From: a virus
Virus record (IMG/VR): IMGVR_UViG_3300025769_000178
Location: 1-51,135 of that record
DNA length: 51,135 bases
Direction: 5' to 3' (one strand)
Shown here: piece after piece, positions 51,087-51,135 of the stretch
Layout of the letters: the number at the start of each line of letters is the position of its first letter
Numbering within the stretch: the first letter of the stretch is position 1
Program-made: the position numbers and the translations under genes
The notes under the pieces: generated by a model
Told to the model about the DNA's origin: nothing
Databases searched by the model: none
Seen by the model: only the letters and a program-made list of their open reading frames with translations

Positions 51087-51135
51087 AAAAGTCAAAAATC
51101 CAAAAAATCAAACAATAAATAAGCTTAAACAAAAA

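Noticed and set aside
1-51135. CRISPR array, integrase, transposase or restriction system
   Set aside because: No regularly spaced repeats and no recognisable tyrosine/serine recombinase, transposase or methylase motifs were seen.

Overview
This window is a stretch of an AT-rich double-stranded DNA bacteriophage genome. It carries a nearly complete virion morphogenesis block and the start of a divergent block of small, probably early genes. The host is most likely a member of the Bacteroidota. Several gaps hold a TAnnTTTG box, the -7 element of that phylum, and genes start behind A-rich leaders rather than Shine-Dalgarno sequences. The structural set and its order (lysozyme-like protein, terminase, portal, scaffold, HK97-type capsid, decoration and ring proteins, very large tail protein, ejected proteins, giant polymerase-like protein) resemble the short-tailed crAss-like phages (Crassvirales and relatives, such as Cellulophaga phage phi14:2). 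That placement rests on recognised motifs and synteny, not on a database search.

Layout. Positions 1-47297 are all minus-strand and should be read from right to left. They hold a lysozyme-like protein, three small unknown proteins, a long fibre with GIGTTSP repeats, a small membrane protein, terminase large subunit, portal, acidic scaffold, major capsid protein, two paralogous decoration-like proteins and two unknown proteins. These are followed by neck and tail ring proteins, an HU/IHF-like protein, a 2102-residue tail stabilisation-type protein and three probable ejected proteins, one with a tail-lysozyme domain. Next comes a 3983-residue protein with both a zinc-peptidase HExxH motif and a DxDGD RNA-polymerase barrel motif. 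The block ends in a receptor-binding cassette with lectin-like (LamG) domains that runs off the left edge. Genes overlap or abut almost throughout. The few gaps hold promoter-like boxes and hairpins that would split the block into transcription units.

Positions 47298-47468 form a divergent control region. It contains a TACCTTTG box five bases before the first late start codon, an A9T9 tract and a 40-base interrupted inverted repeat. From 47469 to 51086 eight small genes run on the plus strand, none with a firm function. This side has the most unusual non-coding structure. There is a tRNA-top-half-like element at 47703-47746. A 460-base gene-free, AT-rich stretch (48378-48837) has a G-quadruplex-type run and palindromes. 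A two-hairpin 5' leader occurs twice (upstream of 48838 and of 50402) with pair-preserving base changes and the same 23-base distance to the start codon.

How the parts could work together (inference): on infection the tail lysozyme domain and glycine-rich hydrophobic segments of the ejected proteins open the envelope. The giant protein enters with the DNA, is perhaps matured by its own peptidase domain, and transcribes the early genes. Host polymerase reading TAnnTTTG promoters would then express the late block.
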